From Cyanocohniella sp. LLY (lineage in GTDB: Bacteria; Cyanobacteriota; Cyanobacteriia; Cyanobacteriales; Nostocaceae), in contig JAKOMP010000012.1 in the NCBI GenBank assembly GCA_022241785.1, positions 33,116-97,115 of the forward strand: DNA of 64,000 nt, in the 5' to 3' direction. This document shows, in pieces, positions 18,498 to 27,610 of the stretch (position 1 is the first letter of the stretch; each line of letters starts with the position of its first letter). The notes beneath the pieces were generated by a model. It was not told where the DNA came from. It worked only from the letters and a program-made list of their open reading frames with translations, and did not search any database. Made by a program: the position numbers and the translations under genes.

Positions 18498-20072
18498 TTA
18501 TTTTTGACCTTTCACAAATTCTGCAAACACACTGCTGAATAAATGCCCATCCTTTCGTAATAACCCATGACGCTGAAGGCTATCTACAATTGCAAAATCA
18601 GGACTAGGTAAATTACTTTCTCCCAACTGATAACGTAATGTTAAACGTTCAACTTCGGTTAAATCTTTCCAAAGTTCCTGAAAACGAGGACGGGATTGAA
18701 AATTAAACTCTTCTTTAGCTTTTTCTTGATTCTCCTTTTGCCACAACATCGCCCCTGCCATCTGCACATAATAGGGCAACCCTCCTGCTAACTCATCTAC
18801 CCATTCCCATAACCCAGAATTAGGCGTAAATCCTTTAGAAATAATGCTTTGCCATGCTTCCTCCTCTAACGCTCCTAAAATAGTTGTACTGAAAATATTG
18901 GCGAAAGGAGAACCCAAACTCAAGGTTTCGTAAACTTCATTAAGAGGGCGTTTGCTGGCAATGACCATTGTTAATAACCCAGCAGAAGCCTTAGAACGCC
19001 AATCTTCTCCCCAATCCTGAAATAATTCTAATCTTTCTTTTTTACTAGCAATGGCTTCAAATTCATCCAATAAAATAATTAAACGATACCCTTCATCTAC
19101 TAAATCCTGTAAGCCATCTTCTACTGCAAAGCCATCTTGATTATCTTCCTTTGACCAAGGATAATTCCCCGTTAGTCTGTGAATCCCTCTTCTTAATCCT
19201 TCAATAATCCCCTCTGGAGTATGAAAATTCCTACTGCTTAGATCCAAATCAATAACTAAAGGCTTTTGTTTATCAGCACAAAATTCGGTGATTCTTTTTT
19301 TGATATATTGCAGTAGAGAGCTTTTTCCATTGCGTCGCAATCCTACTATATTGATACATTGAGGGCTAATTGCACCAATCCGATTTTTAATCTCTAAAAT
19401 CTCTCTCTTCCGTCCGTAAAAACGTTCTGGAGGAACGGGAGAACCATATTCAAAAGGATTATGACCTTTGGGCTTTTGTTGATGAAATTCTTGATTCTGT
19501 CTGAAAATATCTGGAAATTTTTCTTGAATAACTTGAGCCGAAACAGCCCGCCCCCCTAAATCGCTACTTTCATCACGAGAAAGATGTACAATGCCACAAA
19601 CTTTTCCTGTTTGTAAATTTAGTAAAGGCGAACCACTAAAGCCTGAGTTAACTTGCCCTTGCTTTAACTTATAGAGCTTAATATCCTCTTTCCAACTGAT
19701 TCCTTCATATCTAAAGCTAGCTGAATCTCCCTGAGAATAATCATTTCCCCTACTTTTGGGATAACCGAAAGTATAGCAATTATCGTTGGTATTGGGTTCT
19801 GTACTATCCAATTCAACACAGGGATGAGACAAACAATTTCCCTGTAATTTCAGCAAAGCTAAATCAATAGGAGCTTCGTATAATTGCGTAACTGTAGCTG
19901 TGTAATTCTGGTTTTCTGTCTTCCAGAATACCTCAACAGGGTTATCTTTGGCCGATTGAACTACATGGGCGCAGGTGAGAATCCAATTCGGTGCAACAAA
20001 AAAACCTGTTCCCTGACTACTGGCAAAGTTCAACCGCACCGTACAGCGTTGTAAATCATATTCTTTAGTCAT
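18498..20072 (-). CDS. Trypsin-like protease fused to AAA/STAND ATPase
   Basis: This is a 524-residue two-domain protein. Residues 1-190 are a trypsin-like serine protease with His36 in LTCAHVV, Asp70 in APIDLALLKL and Ser146 in NSGFSGSPL, so the triad is complete. There is no signal peptide, so it acts in the cytoplasm. After NPFEYGSPV (205-213), an AAA-like ATPase follows with Walker A GLRRNGKSS (244-252) and Walker B LIILLDEFEA (Asp336, Glu337), then a helical sensor/winged-helix part. It lies between a Trypco1-like gene (60 bases upstream) and the membrane ATPase gene (40 bases downstream). Protease-NTPase fusions of this kind are known from predicted NTP-dependent conflict systems. The target of the protease is unknown. 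Confidence 0.85.
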   Translation of the reverse strand: MTKEYDLQRCTVRLNFASSQGTGFFVAPNWILTCAHVVQSAKDNPVEVFWKTENQNYTATVTQLYEAPIDLALLKLQGNCLSHPCVELDSTEPNTNDNCYTFGYPKSRGNDYSQGDSASFRYEGISWKEDIKLYKLKQGQVNSGFSGSPLLNLQTGKVCGIVHLSRDESSDLGGRAVSAQVIQEKFPDIFRQNQEFHQQKPKGHNPFEYGSPVPPERFYGRKREILEIKNRIGAISPQCINIVGLRRNGKSSLLQYIKKRITEFCADKQKPLVIDLDLSSRNFHTPEGIIEGLRRGIHRLTGNYPWSKEDNQDGFAVEDGLQDLVDEGYRLIILLDEFEAIASKKERLELFQDWGEDWRSKASAGLLTMVIASKRPLNEVYETLSLGSPFANIFSTTILGALEEEAWQSIISKGFTPNSGLWEWVDELAGGLPYYVQMAGAMLWQKENQEKAKEEFNFQSRPRFQELWKDLTEVERLTLRYQLGESNLPSPDFAIVDSLQRHGLLRKDGHLFSSVFAEFVKGQK

Positions 20073-20132
20073 TAATTGCCCTCACACAGCATCTTGATGA
20101 AAAGATCATACTAGACGTGAGGAAATTAACTC

Positions 20133-20444
20133 TTATTTACCCCATTCCATCGTAATTTCCAGGTTAGCTGTGCCTGTACCTTTAACAATTAAAGCGGTTA
20201 GTTCTCCTGATTCAACTCCTATTTGTAAACCTAGTTTGACGCTAAATTTATCTGGTTTAACTGTCTCGCTAATATCTTTTAATGTACCTGCGACATCTTC
20301 AGCAATGGATTTAATAATTCCGGTCGCTTGTTGAAAGACTCTGGTTTCAGCCGAAACAGGTTGTTCTCCTATAGGCGTAACTTCTACTTCAACTATTTTG
20401 CCGTCAGAAAGTTTAAAGGGAATAATTATGGTATTATTTGCCAT
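20133..20444 (-). CDS. Trypco1-like small protein (trypsin-co-occurring domain)
   Basis: This is a 103-residue protein and the first gene of the cluster. The N-terminal strands IIIPFKLSDGKIVEVEV, a middle helix (GIIKSIAEDVAGTL), then KPDKFSVKLGLQIGVESG and a closing TANLEITMEW match what I know of the Trypco1 (CU) domain, which is nearly always encoded beside cytosolic trypsin-like proteases in conflict systems. There are no catalytic residues. It may bind or be cut by the adjacent protease. The assignment rests on pattern and on the neighbouring trypsin gene. Confidence 0.7.
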   Translation of the reverse strand: MANNTIIIPFKLSDGKIVEVEVTPIGEQPVSAETRVFQQATGIIKSIAEDVAGTLKDISETVKPDKFSVKLGLQIGVESGELTALIVKGTGTANLEITMEWGK

Positions 20445-20797
20445 ACTTTATTTTTTCCTGTTAATTTTTTGTGCAAGGGTCTTCGTGAATAACGAAAATG
20501 ATATACATGTTAGTACGTTTTGTAATATAAATTTGAGTCTGTCAAAAATTCATAAATAATTCCACCCTTCCGCTTACGTATGTCATTATGTCTGGTTTGT
20601 CTAGATTTATAGGTTTTGGCTGAGTTTTTCAAAGCGGTGTCCTCACCCTGACTTTTCACGTCATGTGGAAAAGGTAACGCAAAACCTAACCCCCCACCCC
20701 CCTTCCCTACGAGGGAATGGGGAGAAGTCAAAGTCTCTCTCCTCGCAGGAGAGAGATTTAGAGAGAGGTTTTCCAGATACCGTGAAAAGTTAGGTCC
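20445..20797. repeat. Intergenic region with dispersed C/G-rich repeat
   Basis: Bases 20633-20797 form a Nostoc-type dispersed repeat. A CCCCCCACCCCCC tract and the palindrome TCTCTCCTCGCAGGAGAGAGA lie between CTTTTCACG and a near-inverted CGTGAAAAG. Similar purine/pyrimidine hairpins occur at 27066-27104 and 27505-27577. Bases 20445-20632 probably include the promoter of the Trypco1 cluster. A 73-codon open frame on the minus strand here is an artefact of the repeat. Confidence 0.6.
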
Positions 20798-21574
20798 TCA
20801 CCTCACCAACTGATCGGCAGAATTAAAGAACTGATGAAATAAGCCTTTGGTGACTAAAATTGTGGTCAATAAATTAGCGATCGCCACCATGAAAATAATT
20901 AAAATTTCGTAGGAGACGGCATCTAGAGGTCTAATTCCTGCTAGTAACTGTCCGGTGGTGATGCCGGGGATGGCTACCATACCTATGAGCATCATTTGAT
21001 TGAGAGTGGGCAGAAACGCGGCTCTAATGGCTTCTTTGCGGTACTGGCTGACTGCTTGCTGGGGAGTTGCACCTAAGCTGAGGTGAGTTTCTATTTCCAA
21101 AGGTTGAGCGTTCATAGTGCTAACCAAGCGTTCCCCTGAGATGGCGGCGGCATTCATGGCGTTACCTAAAATGATTCCTGCTAAGGGAATTATGTATCGC
21201 GGTTCGTACCATTTATCTGGTTGAATAATTAAGAAGTTGGTGTAAAGCACTGTCAAGGCGGTACTGATTAAAATTGCTCCCCAAACCAAAGGCAAAACAG
21301 AGGGAATTTTTTGGCTGATGCGGTTTCGTGCGACAATCGCCGTAATTGTCAAAATTACTGCTAAAATCGCCAAAACTGCCCAAGGGTTGTCTAAAGCAAA
21401 AATGAAATCTAAAACGTATCCTAATACGAGTAGTTGGAGGATAGTTCTGCCGGTCACAATGGCTAAGTTTAACTCTAGTCCGAGTTTTTCCCAGGCAGAT
21501 AAACCAATGGCGATAGCCATCAATCCGACAGCCAGTCCTAAATCCACCAAATCGAGCCTGATCAAATCCGTCAT
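20798..21574 (-). CDS. fetB: FetB-like (UPF0014) membrane transporter permease
   Basis: This is a 258-residue integral membrane protein with about six to seven spans and the conserved cytoplasmic loop ISGERLVSTMNAQPLEIETHLSLGATPQQAV. The block IPLAGIILGNAMNAAAIS and the MIGMVAIPGITTGQLLAG motif are hallmarks of UPF0014/FetB. E. coli FetA-FetB exports iron and gives peroxide resistance. No ATPase partner (FetA) is adjacent here, so it either pairs with one elsewhere or works differently. The start at 21574 is the normal one for the family. Confidence 0.85.
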   Translation of the reverse strand: MTDLIRLDLVDLGLAVGLMAIAIGLSAWEKLGLELNLAIVTGRTILQLLVLGYVLDFIFALDNPWAVLAILAVILTITAIVARNRISQKIPSVLPLVWGAILISTALTVLYTNFLIIQPDKWYEPRYIIPLAGIILGNAMNAAAISGERLVSTMNAQPLEIETHLSLGATPQQAVSQYRKEAIRAAFLPTLNQMMLIGMVAIPGITTGQLLAGIRPLDAVSYEILIIFMVAIANLLTTILVTKGLFHQFFNSADQLVR

Positions 21575-21816
21575 GGGTTTTCTCCCTCCTAAGCCGATAT
21601 ACTTGGAACTTTAATTCCAGGTGTTGGATCTTGGTTGATATGTATCACCTTTTTTACCAACCAATGGTATCCTTAACCATAAAATAAATTCAGTAATATC
21701 CCGCTTTGATGCGTATCCGGGGCGACAGTCTTTCCAAGGCTTTTTGATAAACATCTCAATCAGCAAAAATTGGCCGTCGAAGTGCATCCTTTGTATCTTC
21801 AAATTAATGAAAACTC

Positions 21817-22965
21817 ATGATCCAAAGCGTAAATTCTATCCCTGCCTTTGATATTAAACAACAATACAGCACTATTGAAGCAGAAGTGAGTGCAGCTGTT
21901 CTAGAGGTTTTGGCTTCTGGGCGTTACATTGGCGGCCCCATTGTTGAAGGCTTTGAGCAACAATTTGCAGCCTATCATCAAGTAAGTCGTTGTATAGCTT
22001 GCAACTCTGGCACTGATGCACTCTACTTAGCATTACGCGCTCTAGAAATTAGTGCAGGTGATGAAATAATTACTACACCCTTTACCTTTGTGGCGACAGC
22101 TGAAGTAATTAGTGCTGTAGGTGCCAAGCCAATTTTTGTTGATATAGACACTACTACTTTTAATCTTGATTTACAGCAGGTGACTGCGGCGATTACTCCT
22201 CAAACTAAAGCCATTATCCCAGTGCATTTATTTGGGCAACCTGTGGATATGACAGCACTGATGGCCATCGCTCAGTCTCACAATTTAGCAGTTATTGAAG
22301 ATTGCGCTCAATCTACAGGTGCCAGTTGGAATAATCAAAAAGTCGGCAGTATTGGACATATTGGTTGCTTTAGTTTCTACCCTACCAAGAACTTAGGTGG
22401 TTGCGGCGATGGTGGAGCCATTACTACTAATGATCCTGAATTGGCTACCAAGCTGCGGGTACTCAAGGAACATGGACAAACAAAGCAGTATTATTACGAG
22501 GAAGTTGGTGTAAATAGCCGCTTAGATGCCATTCAAGCGACAATTCTGCAAATTAAACTCCGACACCTCGATACTTGGAATCAGAAAAGGCAGGCGATCG
22601 CAGCTTACTACCAAAAATTTCTCAGTCAAGTTCCCGGCATTGTGACACCCCAAGAATTACCTGGTGGTGTTGGTGTCTGGAATCAATACACTATTCGCAT
22701 CTCCACTGAAGGGCGAAATGGTTCTACAGCTACCTATCGAGACTCGGTGCGTAGTCAATTACAAGAACGGGGAGTAAGTTCAATGGTTTATTATCCCCAC
22801 CCCTTACATTTACAGCCCGTGTATCAACATCTAGGTTATCAGCCAGGACAATTACCTGTGACAGAGTTAGCTTGTCAAGAGGTGCTATCTTTGCCCATGT
22901 TCCCAGAATTGACACAGGAACAGCAAGACCAGGTGATTTATGCGTTGAAAGATTGTTTAAGTTAA
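21817..22965 (+). CDS. DegT/DnrJ/EryC1/StrS family PLP aminotransferase
   Basis: This is a 382-residue aminotransferase acting on keto sugars or related cyclic substrates. The PLP Lys191 is in the block SFYPTKNLGGCGDGG, with GTDALYLALRAL (65-76) binding cofactor phosphate and the Asp in VIEDCAQSTGA holding the pyridine ring. NSRLDAIQATIL and the C-terminal LPMFPELT are conserved. It probably serves lipopolysaccharide or exopolysaccharide sugar synthesis, though no other sugar genes are near. It is followed by a long repeat tract. Confidence 0.92.
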   Translation: MIQSVNSIPAFDIKQQYSTIEAEVSAAVLEVLASGRYIGGPIVEGFEQQFAAYHQVSRCIACNSGTDALYLALRALEISAGDEIITTPFTFVATAEVISAVGAKPIFVDIDTTTFNLDLQQVTAAITPQTKAIIPVHLFGQPVDMTALMAIAQSHNLAVIEDCAQSTGASWNNQKVGSIGHIGCFSFYPTKNLGGCGDGGAITTNDPELATKLRVLKEHGQTKQYYYEEVGVNSRLDAIQATILQIKLRHLDTWNQKRQAIAAYYQKFLSQVPGIVTPQELPGGVGVWNQYTIRISTEGRNGSTATYRDSVRSQLQERGVSSMVYYPHPLHLQPVYQHLGYQPGQLPVTELACQEVLSLPMFPELTQEQQDQVIYALKDCLS

Positions 22966-23185
22966 AGAGTAGGGAGTAGGGAGTAGGGAGTAGGGAGTAG
23001 GGGGAAAAGAGGCAGGGTGCAGGCTTCGCCGTGATCAGCCGTTAGCGTAGCTTCCCGAAGGGTACGGGGGCAGGGGAAAAGAGGCAGGGGAAAAGAGGCA
23101 GGGGTGCAGGGTGCAGGGTGCAGGGGGCAGGGGGCAGGGGGGAAATTTCTTCGTTACTCCCCACTCCCTAACTAAACGGTAAGAG
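22966..23185. repeat. Heptamer and G-rich tandem repeat tract
   Basis: Bases 22967-23003 are repeats of AGGGAGT, a heptamer STRR. Then come GGCAGGG and TGCAGGG arrays, interrupted at 23023-23063 by a different dispersed element around GTTAGCGTAGCTTCCCGAAGG. It is non-coding and lies between convergent genes. Confidence 0.8.
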
Positions 23186-23932
23186 CTATGCCGTCAAGCT
23201 TATCGCCTGATTAGCTATGGCTTCAACTAAGCCGCGCACAGCAGCAATCATGGCTACTTCGCTATTGAGTTGGTTAATGGCGGAACCTACACCAACGCCT
23301 GCGGCACCGGAGGCGATCGCTAGAGGTGCGGTAACGTTAGAAATGCCGGAAGCACACAGTACGGGTACTGATACCACACGGGAAATTTCATAAGCGGCTG
23401 CCAAAGTGGGGGCGGCTTTTTCAATTAATCCCAAGGTTCCGGGGTGTGCTGGCTGGCTGCTGGTACCGCCTTCGGTTTGAATAATATCAGCGCCGGCTTT
23501 GACTAGTTCTTCTGCAAGTTGGACTTGTTGATCTAGTTCCAGGATGTGGGGAACGGTGACAGATAAGGTGATTTCTGGCAACAGGGCGCGGGTTTGGTGA
23601 GTTAGTGCTAAAACTTCCTCTGCTTCAAATCTGCGTCCTTGGGCGTAAAAACTATCAAAGTTGCCAATTTCAATTAAATCTGCACCAGCAGCTACAGCTT
23701 GAACGAATTTTTCTGGTTCTACTGCTGATACACAAACTGGTAAATTAATCAAGTTTTTTGCTAACTCAACTAATGCAGGATCAGCTGCAATATCGACAAA
23801 AGTCGCACCACCGAGTTCAGCAGCTTTAATTATGGCAGCAACGCGATCGCGATCAAAATTATTCAAACCACTGATCACTTTCAAAACGCTGCGGTTGGTA
23901 AATGCACGTTGGAGAGTAGAATGCATTGTCAT
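23186..23932 (-). CDS. ycf23: Ycf23/DUF561 family TIM-barrel-like protein
   Basis: This is a 248-residue protein of the cyanobacterial and algal-plastid family Ycf23 (DUF561). The fold looks like a phosphate-binding TIM barrel: ADLIEIGNFD, AGADIIQTEGGTSS and the C-terminal VLCASGISNVTAPLA with ASGAAGVGVGSAIN resemble the phosphate site of ThiG- or ribulose-phosphate-epimerase-like proteins. The catalytic role is unknown. An ATG two codons inside (MHSTLQ) is an equally possible start. Confidence 0.8.
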   Translation of the reverse strand: MTMHSTLQRAFTNRSVLKVISGLNNFDRDRVAAIIKAAELGGATFVDIAADPALVELAKNLINLPVCVSAVEPEKFVQAVAAGADLIEIGNFDSFYAQGRRFEAEEVLALTHQTRALLPEITLSVTVPHILELDQQVQLAEELVKAGADIIQTEGGTSSQPAHPGTLGLIEKAAPTLAAAYEISRVVSVPVLCASGISNVTAPLAIASGAAGVGVGSAINQLNSEVAMIAAVRGLVEAIANQAISLTA

Positions 23933-24009
23933 AGTTCTTCTTTTGAGGCTACGAAAATAAGGCCTATTCTACCGTTCCTCTGTCAGCAGAGTAGAAAAGC
24001 TGCAAAAAT

Positions 24010-25986
24010 CTATGGTAGTTGCCATATCTTAATACTCTGATCTTTACTCCCGCTAATGAGGGTTTTGCCATCTGGACTAAAAGCCACAGCAAAAACTTCG
24101 GCTGTATGCTCTTGGAAATTATGTATCACTTGTCCTGTGCTGAGGTTCCATACTTTCACTGTTTTGTCATCACTCCCAGTAGCTATAGATACACCATCCG
24201 GGCTAAAGGCGATCGCATTGACATCAGCTTCATGTCCCACAAAGGTGCGTATTTCTTTACCAGTATTGAAATTCCATAGTTTAATAGTTTTATCATCGCT
24301 GGCACTAACCATTAAATTACCGTCTGGACTAATAGCTAAGGCGTTGACATCAGCTGAATGTCCTGTCAAATTAAATATTTTTTCTCCTGTGTTTAAATTC
24401 CAAATTTTAATGGTATCGTCAGTACTACCACTGATAAAAGTTTGATTATCGGGATGAATAGCTACAAATAAAACTTCTCCTAAATGACCCCTGATAGTGC
24501 GGATTTCTTCTCCAGTATTGAGATTCCACACTTTAATCAGCGAGTCATAACCACCACTTACCAAAATTTGATTATCCGGGCTAACGGCGACTGAATGAAC
24601 ATAACTTTTATGTCCTTTTAGGGTGCGAATTTTTTCTCCTGTATGCAGATTCCACACTTTGATGGTGTTATCTTTACTACCACTGACAAGAGTTTTCCCA
24701 TCCTGGCTGATATTAACAGCATAAACCCAATCTGAATGTCCTTCAAAAGTGCGGATTTTCTGTTTTTTTTCCAAATGCCAAAGTTTAATAGTGGTGTCAT
24801 CACTACCACTAGCAAAAATTGTCTTCCCAGAAGCAGCATTTTGTAGCTGAGGTTGGAAGGCTAGGGAATTAACATCAGCGAAATGTCCAATCAAAGATAA
24901 ATTTTGCCAATTGTACAGAAATCCCCCAAAACCCAACAGCAAAATCACACCAGCACCAGCAATGAGGCGTTGATGGCGCAATCCAATTTGCGGTTGAATT
25001 ACAGTCTTAGGAAAAACTGATGATTGCAAGTGAATCTTCAACGGTAAAGGCTGTATGGGACTTACTGCCTGTTTTCGCTGTGTTGGTATATCTTGTAGCA
25101 CTTCATCGGCTGACTGGTAACGATGTGCCAAATCTTTTTGTAACAGCTTATCTAAAACCTGTTGCAATTTTGTTGATACAGGAGACTGCAAATTTTGCCG
25201 CCAACCTGACACCCAGCTATAACCCTGTTCCATATACAAATGATATGGATGAATAGCCGTTAACAGATAAAAGCAAGTTGCACCTAAACTAAATAAATCA
25301 CTAGCTGGATATGCCAAACCATTTTTCATCTGTTCCATTGGTGCATAGCCATAGGAACCGATACTAGTACCTGTATGTTCCATAGAAGTTGCCGTTACTT
25401 GCTTGGCAACTCCAAAATCAATCAAGACTAAATTACTGGCAGAAAAAGAATTAGTATCTTGAGAACAGCGACGAATTATATTGTCGGGTTTTAAATCGCG
25501 GTGGATGACTTGATACTCATGAATAAACTTGAGAACTGGTAATAATTCCCTGAGAATTTGCCAAATTTGCTCCTCACTGAAAGTTCCCTGCTGTTTCAAC
25601 TCCTGGCGTAAAGTTTGTCCGGGGATTAACTGTTGTACTAAGTATAAATAATGATCCTGCTGAAAATAAGCATACAAAGTAGGAATCTGGGGATGTTCTC
25701 CTAACTGTTGCAAACGCCGCGCTTCTTCGTGAAACAATTCAGTAGCCTTATGTAAAGCGGTAGTACCTGAAACTCGCGGTGCTAACTGCTTAACAACACA
25801 ATGTTCTTTCAGCTTATCTTCATCTTCTGCCAAAAAAGTTCTGCCAAAGCCCCCACCGCCAAGTGGCTGGATAATGCGATAGCGGTTTCGCAGTAGTGGT
25901 ATTATTCTTGTCCCACAACTCTGGCATAATTCTGTACCATCAGCATTGTGGGGGTTATCACAACTGGGATTGAGGCAGTAGCTCAT
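24010..25986 (-). CDS. Serine/threonine protein kinase with WD40 repeats
   Basis: This is a 658-residue protein. Cys4, Cys9, Cys21 and Cys24 form an N-terminal zinc ribbon. The kinase domain follows, with Gly loop LGGGGFGRT (42-50), Lys66, HRDLKPDN (162-169) and DFG from Asp190. A basic linker leads to one membrane span near 343-362. The C-terminal 295 residues are seven WD40 units (GHSDWVYAVNISQDGKTLVSGS and the like), which should form a propeller. This kinase-TM-WD40 architecture is typical of filamentous cyanobacteria. All catalytic residues are present. The WD40 part would lie across the membrane from the kinase if the single span is real. Ligand and targets are unknown. Confidence 0.92.
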   Translation of the reverse strand: MSYCLNPSCDNPHNADGTELCQSCGTRIIPLLRNRYRIIQPLGGGGFGRTFLAEDEDKLKEHCVVKQLAPRVSGTTALHKATELFHEEARRLQQLGEHPQIPTLYAYFQQDHYLYLVQQLIPGQTLRQELKQQGTFSEEQIWQILRELLPVLKFIHEYQVIHRDLKPDNIIRRCSQDTNSFSASNLVLIDFGVAKQVTATSMEHTGTSIGSYGYAPMEQMKNGLAYPASDLFSLGATCFYLLTAIHPYHLYMEQGYSWVSGWRQNLQSPVSTKLQQVLDKLLQKDLAHRYQSADEVLQDIPTQRKQAVSPIQPLPLKIHLQSSVFPKTVIQPQIGLRHQRLIAGAGVILLLGFGGFLYNWQNLSLIGHFADVNSLAFQPQLQNAASGKTIFASGSDDTTIKLWHLEKKQKIRTFEGHSDWVYAVNISQDGKTLVSGSKDNTIKVWNLHTGEKIRTLKGHKSYVHSVAVSPDNQILVSGGYDSLIKVWNLNTGEEIRTIRGHLGEVLFVAIHPDNQTFISGSTDDTIKIWNLNTGEKIFNLTGHSADVNALAISPDGNLMVSASDDKTIKLWNFNTGKEIRTFVGHEADVNAIAFSPDGVSIATGSDDKTVKVWNLSTGQVIHNFQEHTAEVFAVAFSPDGKTLISGSKDQSIKIWQLP

Positions 25987-26178
25987 ATTTAGTTATTTAT
26001 CAGCCGTTGTGAATTATATCCATATTTTCACCTACATTGTTCATATTTGCGATCGCTAACTGGAAAATAGGCGCGAGGAAGTTTCCCCCCTGCTTCTTCA
26101 ATCTCCTCATCTTGCCATTCCCTCTTATGATGATAAATATCAGAAAAATATGAAGTCGCCACAATTCCACGGCAAAAC

Positions 26179-27042
26179 ATGGGTAGTATTTGGGAAATCG
26201 ATTTTTACTCTCGTCCTATTTTGGACGCCAATCAGAAAAAAGTTTGGGAAGTTTTAGTTTGCGAAAGTCCTGGGGATATCAGTACACAGCCCGATTCTTT
26301 ATTTCGTTACGCACAATATTGTTCTAGTACGCAGGTAAATTCGGGTTGGTTACGGACAGCATTGCAAGAAGCCATTGACAAAGCCGGAGAACCACCTATC
26401 AAAATCCGCTTTTTCCGTCGCCAAATGAACAATATGATTACTAAAGCTTGTCAGGATGTGGGTATTCCCGCCCAGGCTAGCCGTCGTACTTTAGCTCTCA
26501 ATCAATGGCTGAAACAGCGCATGGAGGAAGTTTATCCCCAAGAAGAAGGTTATCAAAAAGGGACTAATCCTTCAGTACGTTTGGAAAGTCCTTTACCTCA
26601 AAGGTTACCCGATGCTTTAGAAGGCAAACAATGGGCATTTGTCAGCTTACAAGCTGCGGATTTTGCGGAAATGCCAGAGTGGGAAATTGGTTTTGGTGAA
26701 GCTTTTCCCCTAGAATTGGCTAATCTATCGCCAGAAACCCGGATTCCTGGGGTATTAATTTTCTCACCGAGAGCATTACCCATAGCCGGTTGGATGTCCG
26801 GCTTGGAGTTGGCTTTCTTGAAGTTTGATCCCAAGCAACAAGGAAGATTAGTTTTAGAAACTGGTGCTACTGAAAGTTGGATTTTGGCTAATATCACAAA
26901 TCCCCAACTTTTAGCAGAAGCTGAAGGTTTTGAAAAAGCCAAACAAAAAGCTAATGGAGTGCATTTTATCGGTGTACAATCTGATCCACAAACCGAATCT
27001 TTTGCTGGATTTTGGCTTTTACAAGAGATCAATCTAGCTTAG
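26179..27042 (+). CDS. Tab2/Atab2-like RNA-binding protein (DUF1092)
   Basis: This is a 287-residue protein that opens with the family signature IWEIDFYSRPILDANQKKVW and contains FRRQMNNMITKAC and the C-terminal GVHFIGVQSDP with FAGFWLL. Tab2 of Chlamydomonas and ATAB2 of Arabidopsis bind A/U-rich RNA and promote translation of photosystem I psaB (and photosystem II) mRNAs. The cyanobacterial homologue is assumed to act on photosystem biogenesis. Start ATG at 26179. It is transcribed alone. Confidence 0.88.
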   Translation: MGSIWEIDFYSRPILDANQKKVWEVLVCESPGDISTQPDSLFRYAQYCSSTQVNSGWLRTALQEAIDKAGEPPIKIRFFRRQMNNMITKACQDVGIPAQASRRTLALNQWLKQRMEEVYPQEEGYQKGTNPSVRLESPLPQRLPDALEGKQWAFVSLQAADFAEMPEWEIGFGEAFPLELANLSPETRIPGVLIFSPRALPIAGWMSGLELAFLKFDPKQQGRLVLETGATESWILANITNPQLLAEAEGFEKAKQKANGVHFIGVQSDPQTESFAGFWLLQEINLA

Positions 27043-27063
27043 ATTTTATGTGAGTTAGACGGA

Positions 27064-27110
27064 TTTTAAAAACCCCTCTCCAAACCTCTCCCCTAAAAGG
27101 AGAGAGGCTT
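27064..27110. repeat. Dispersed hairpin repeat (CCTCTCC / GGAGAGG)
   Basis: The sequence CCTCTCCAAACCTCTCCCC, a short loop and GGAGAGAGG can pair over eight or more bases. It is the same family as 20690-20770 and 27505-27577. It lies just after the tab2-like gene and could act as a terminator, but it lacks a T-run. Confidence 0.6.
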
Positions 27111-27178
27111 TAAAGACTCATGTTAAATTTTGTTTTTTTGAATATCCAAAACTTAATTGAACTCACACCAGTAAACAC

Positions 27179-27433
27179 ATGAAGCTACCCGAACTAGATT
27201 CTACAACCATAGATCGCATAATAGAAATGGCCTGGGAAGATAGAACACCTTTTGAGGCTATTGAAATTCAATTTGGCTTATCCGAAAAAGACGTAATTAA
27301 ACTCATGCGACGAGAAATGAAAGAATCTAGTTTTCGGATGTGGCGAGAGCGAGTCACCAAGCGCAAAACAAAACACCTAAATCAGCGGAGTTTTATTGCT
27401 GGTAAATTTAAGTCAGATAATCAAAAAACCTAA
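27179..27433 (+). CDS. DUF2805/TIGR03643 family small protein
   Basis: This is an 84-residue protein with a helix-turn-helix-like core (MAWEDRTPFEAIEIQFGLSE, then VIKLMRREMKESSFRMWRERV) and a basic tail. The family is known as a frequent neighbour of Fe-S photolyases of the PhrB type, as seen here with the photolyase 177 bases downstream. Function is unknown; DNA binding or regulation of the photolyase is a guess from the helix pattern. Confidence 0.8.
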   Translation: MKLPELDSTTIDRIIEMAWEDRTPFEAIEIQFGLSEKDVIKLMRREMKESSFRMWRERVTKRKTKHLNQRSFIAGKFKSDNQKT

Positions 27434-27502
27434 AAGTTTAATTTTTAAACATAAATTATTGTACTAAGGAACATGAATTAAATAACATGCAAGTCTCGTT
27501 TT

Positions 27503-27580
27503 TTACCTCACCCCGCCTTTGACTTGCGTCAAAGTCTCCCTTCTCCTTACCAAGGAGAGGGGTTGGGGGTGAGGTTCTGT
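27503..27580. repeat. Dispersed hairpin repeat upstream of photolyase gene
   Basis: This is an imperfect inverted repeat running from ACCTCACCCC to GGGGGTGAGGT with internal GACTTGCGTCAAAGTC and TCTCCTT/AAGGAGA palindromes. It lies between the DUF2805 and photolyase genes and leaves only 30 bases for the photolyase leader, so it may affect that transcript. Confidence 0.65.
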
Positions 27581-27610
27581 ATTTTATTAAATCCACATTC
27601 CTAATGACTT

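Noticed and set aside
20510..20731. 73-codon minus-strand frame upstream of the Trypco1 gene
   Set aside because: It is mostly translation of a dispersed G/C-rich repeat.
21611..21802. 63-codon minus-strand frame beside the aminotransferase
   Set aside because: It would leave 14 bases for the divergent promoter and has no domain-like features or ribosome site.
22966..23185. CRISPR array
   Set aside because: The repeats are 7-base or G-rich tandem units without spacers.
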